The position numbers and the translations under genes were made by a program. Positions 61,818 to 64,000 of a stretch of 64,000 bases of DNA are shown piece after piece. The stretch comes from Cerioporus squamosus. Taxonomy: Eukaryota; Basidiomycota; Agaricomycetes; Polyporales; Polyporaceae. Positions within the stretch are counted from its first letter, which is position 1, and the number at the start of each line of letters is the position of its first letter. The notes below the pieces were generated by a model. It was not told where the DNA came from, did no database searches, and saw only the letters and a list, made by a program, of their open reading frames with translations. The DNA lies in contig JABYQS010000094.1 of assembly GCA_022592435.1 (NCBI GenBank), positions 93,963 to 157,962 on the forward strand, written 5' to 3'.

Positions 61818-63542
61818 ATGATGGCTGACCGACTCAAGGGTATCTCTGTGTCTCGGGAGACGGTCGCATGGGCCGAAATCGAGGACGACGTCGCAGCTGA
61901 AAGAGAGTCCATGGAGGCCGCCGAAGAGATCGACGATGAGCTTGCCAATGACCCATCGTATTTGCGTCCCTCCCCAACCTCAGCTCGGAAGAAAGCGAAG
62001 ACGGCGGACATAGGCAATCTTGAGAAGGCAATTGAGAAGGCATCAGAACACGTCGTTGTTCCGGGCACGGCGAACGAGTACCGCAAGTAAGCCATTTCAT
62101 TGCTCACTGCCACTTACTGGGGATCTCGGGCTGACCTTACACGCAGCCTCTGGAAGACGTTTACGGAGTTTTGCGTGGAGTATGGTTTCATTGAGGAAGA
62201 GCAGATGGCGGACACATTCTGGAAGACGCTTCCGCCGCAAACTCCGGTGTGGGTCACCGCATGGATTATGTCGAAGTACGTCAGAACGATACATTCTTTT
62301 TCCAGTAACAGGCTCACATTCCACCGATTGACAGAGCAGATGATATCGATCTCATCACTGGCAATCAGAAAGATCTCAGTATCGAGCGCGTCTCGTATGC
62401 ACGCGCCCAGAAGATGAGGGCCGCCATCAGCCACAAGTTCGGGCGTGGCTTCAAGATTGGCTCGCAGATGTGGGGTGAGCACCCCCTCCTTCCGGGCACG
62501 TTCTACGGCAACCCGTCGCTCTCTGTTGTCGTCTCGGAGTACATGATTAGCCTGCGCCGGCGGAAGGTACGCACAGCATCCTTGACCGATCCCGGGCCCA
62601 TGACCGACTTACTGATCTATTCATTCACTGTTTTAAGGTGCGTAGCGGCGGCGAGGTTGTGACAAGTGCGCGAGCAATGGACCATCTCACCATGAAGGAG
62701 CTCTACGACTACAACCGCAAGTATCCACGGGTGTCGGAGTCCCGCCCTCTCAAGCGCAAGGGCGATCACGCGTCGGAATGGGGCGGGTATAAGACGCGGG
62801 TCATGATGACAGCATCGTATACCATTTCGATGAAGTGCCTACTACGCTACGACGAAACCCTTCGCATCATGTGGCAAGATATCGAGTTCTGTAAGGTGAA
62901 TGGCCATAGCTGCGTCAGGCTCAAGCTCCCCTTTCGGAAGACGCATCAACTAGGCGGTGAGTTGGTCTACTGTCGCGCTCGTAGCCTGATGAACTGACCG
63001 TCAACAGAGATCTATCCTTTCCTGATATATGAAGACCTTGATCGTCCCTGGATGTGTCCCGTCGTAGCGCTCGCGGAGTGGTGGTTACTATGCGGCGAGA
63101 TGGGCGTCGAGAGGACTGGTTTTGTATTCCGTTCTCGCCGTCATGGCAGCGACGAGATCAGTGCCTTTGCGAATGCGCGCATGGTAAGTATGTACTGAAC
63201 AAGGATGTACCTCTCGCTCATTGCTCTTCGCAGTCAAACAAAGCATTCCTCCAGTGCTTCCGCAACAACCTCATCGACATTGGAGTGGACCCCCGCTCAT
63301 ATGGGACTCATTCCTTCCGCCGCGGAGGATGCCAATATCTCCATACTGAGCTGCGGTGGGATTTCCGCAAGATTTGCGATTGGGGAGGCTGGGCGGAAGA
63401 TTTTGATCATCCGACAACAATCTTCAAGTACCTGCTTTCATGGGTCGACAAACCCTCCGGACAACGAGAGGACTACCTTAACCCAGATCGTGAAGAGCAG
63501 GAGCCATGCTCTAGATGTGGTCGCACTTGTCCCTGCTTCTGA
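61818..63542 (+). CDS. Tyrosine recombinase (Crypton/integrase-like)
   Basis: Exons 61818-62086, 62147-62275, 62335-62566, 62638-62956, 63008-63183 and 63234-63542 join exactly to 477 residues. The N-terminus is acidic (AERESMEAAEEIDDELANDP). A SAM-like core-binding part follows, with EYRNLWKTFTEFCVEYGFIE. The catalytic domain has MKCLLRYDETLRIMWQDIEF (first Arg), KLPFRKTHQLG (Lys), GTHSFRRGGCQYL (HxxR box), KICDWGGWAEDF (Trp/His position) and a candidate nucleophile Tyr in FKYLLSW, the order of tyrosine recombinases. The C-terminus CSRCGRTCPCF looks like a small zinc knuckle. These enzymes cut and rejoin DNA through a covalent phosphotyrosine. Six intact exons suggest the gene is maintained. 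A mobile Crypton or a domesticated gene are both possible. Confidence 0.75.
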
Positions 63543-63609
63543 TTTCATCATACACACTTTCATTGTCAAACTACTATTTACGAGTACAGCATTCTACGAT
63601 ACAACCAGT

Positions 63610-64000
63610 CTACAAAGTGAGATCAATAATATGCTCTTCAGTGAGATCAATGATCTGTAGCTTATGGGCACGACGAGGACGTGGGGGAGAGGGAATGGTC
63701 AGATCAATCACATCTTCAAGGTGCCGCGGTATTTCCAGCGCAGGGCATGACAACGAAGAGGCGACAAGGGATGCGCTAGTGCCCGATGACAATCCTGACG
63801 AGGCGGCACTCAGTAAGGGCGTGGACGCGCTGACGTGCAATGACAATGGAGACGAGGTGGTGCGCGAAGTGGACACAGGTTCATTGACGCGCGATGACGA
63901 TCTAGACGAGGTGCTACTCGGAATGGACGCAAACGCGGCAGTGCGCAATGACGATCCACGCGCGGCGGCGCTCGGTGAGGACGTGGACGCGGTGGTGCGC
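63610..64000 (-). CDS. C-terminal part of a gene with three SUMO-interacting motifs (runs off the window)
   Basis: The minus-strand frame is open from the window edge to a stop at 63610. The upstream part is a Ser/Thr/Ala-rich repeat array with units of 18 residues, for example LHVSASTPLLSAASSGLS. The last 40 residues contain EDVIDLTIPS, LQIIDLTEEH and HIIDLTL, three matches to the VIDLT-type SUMO-interacting motif known from PIAS proteins. The N-terminal part lies beyond 64000, so the product cannot be named. A SUMO-targeted ligase or a SUMO-recruited chromatin protein are options. That it is coding is supported by the open frame and the motif repetition. Confidence 0.5.
   Translation of the reverse strand, partial: RTTASTSSPSAAARGSSLRTAAFASIPSSTSSRSSSRVNEPVSTSRTTSSPLSLHVSASTPLLSAASSGLSSGTSASLVASSLSCPALEIPRHLEDVIDLTIPSPPRPRRAHKLQIIDLTEEHIIDLTL
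63784..64000. repeat. 54-bp tandem repeat, four units
   Basis: Units start at 63784, 63838, 63892 and 63946, each opening with CRATGACRAT and sharing a GACGAGG-like block and a GTGGACGC-like block; the last reaches the window edge. A shorter, 39-bp partial unit precedes (from about 63745). The period is a multiple of three, so the minus-strand coding frame is kept (18 residues per unit). Confidence 0.75.

Noticed and set aside
61818..63542. Bacterial or phage origin of the tyrosine recombinase
   Set aside because: Five spliceosomal introns with local consensus and host-like composition argue for long residence in the fungal genome.

Overview
The window looks like nuclear DNA of an Agaricomycete (mushroom-forming basidiomycete). 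Genes are dense, lie on both strands and are cut by many short introns, mostly 45-80 bp with GT..AG ends and CTAAC/CTGAC-like branch sites. The gene set is also fungal: fungalysin, TAF11, tafazzin, a Rab18-type GTPase, O-acetylhomoserine sulfhydrylase, NCS1 permeases, and elongator tRNA-Met genes with anticodon-loop introns. All gene models below were spliced by eye, so exon ends are approximate unless coordinates are given.

Left part, 0.3-20 kb. A 55-residue cysteine-rich hydrophobic microprotein in four tiny exons is followed by a same-strand block of two questin-oxidase-like genes flanking two FUR-type NCS1 permeases. One permease carries two one-base deletions relative to its sister. A tRNA-Glu sits inside this block. 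Next come an O-acetylhomoserine sulfhydrylase with a nearby relic of a second copy, a large protein with dsRNA-binding-like repeats and a prion-like linker, and a phytanoyl-CoA dioxygenase-like gene.

Middle part, 20-44 kb. Three tandem CAX-like cation/proton exchangers, the middle one frameshifted, have motifs that depart from the canonical family. They are followed by a METTL7-like methyltransferase, tafazzin, a second intact O-acetylhomoserine sulfhydrylase, a secreted M36 metallopeptidase (fungalysin) and a Rab18-like GTPase. Four intron-containing tRNA-Met(CAU) genes are spread over 32.8-44.4 kb.

Right part, 45-64 kb. This holds two related, both frameshifted, unknown genes, a disordered nuclear-type protein, a C2H2 zinc-finger protein resembling the INO80 subunit Iec1, TAF11, a RluA-family pseudouridine synthase with a one-base insertion next to its catalytic motif, and a broken unknown gene. 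The most unusual item is a divergent pair: a tyrosine recombinase (61.8-63.5 kb) and a SAP-domain protein with a GCR1-like C-terminus (59.8-61.6 kb), sharing a 215-bp promoter. At the right edge lies the C-terminus of a gene with three VIDLT-type SUMO-interacting motifs behind an 18-residue (54-bp) tandem repeat.

Several single-base indels relative to paralogues or family motifs suggest either several young pseudogenes or incomplete polishing of the assembly. No CRISPR, rRNA or bacterial-type features are present.
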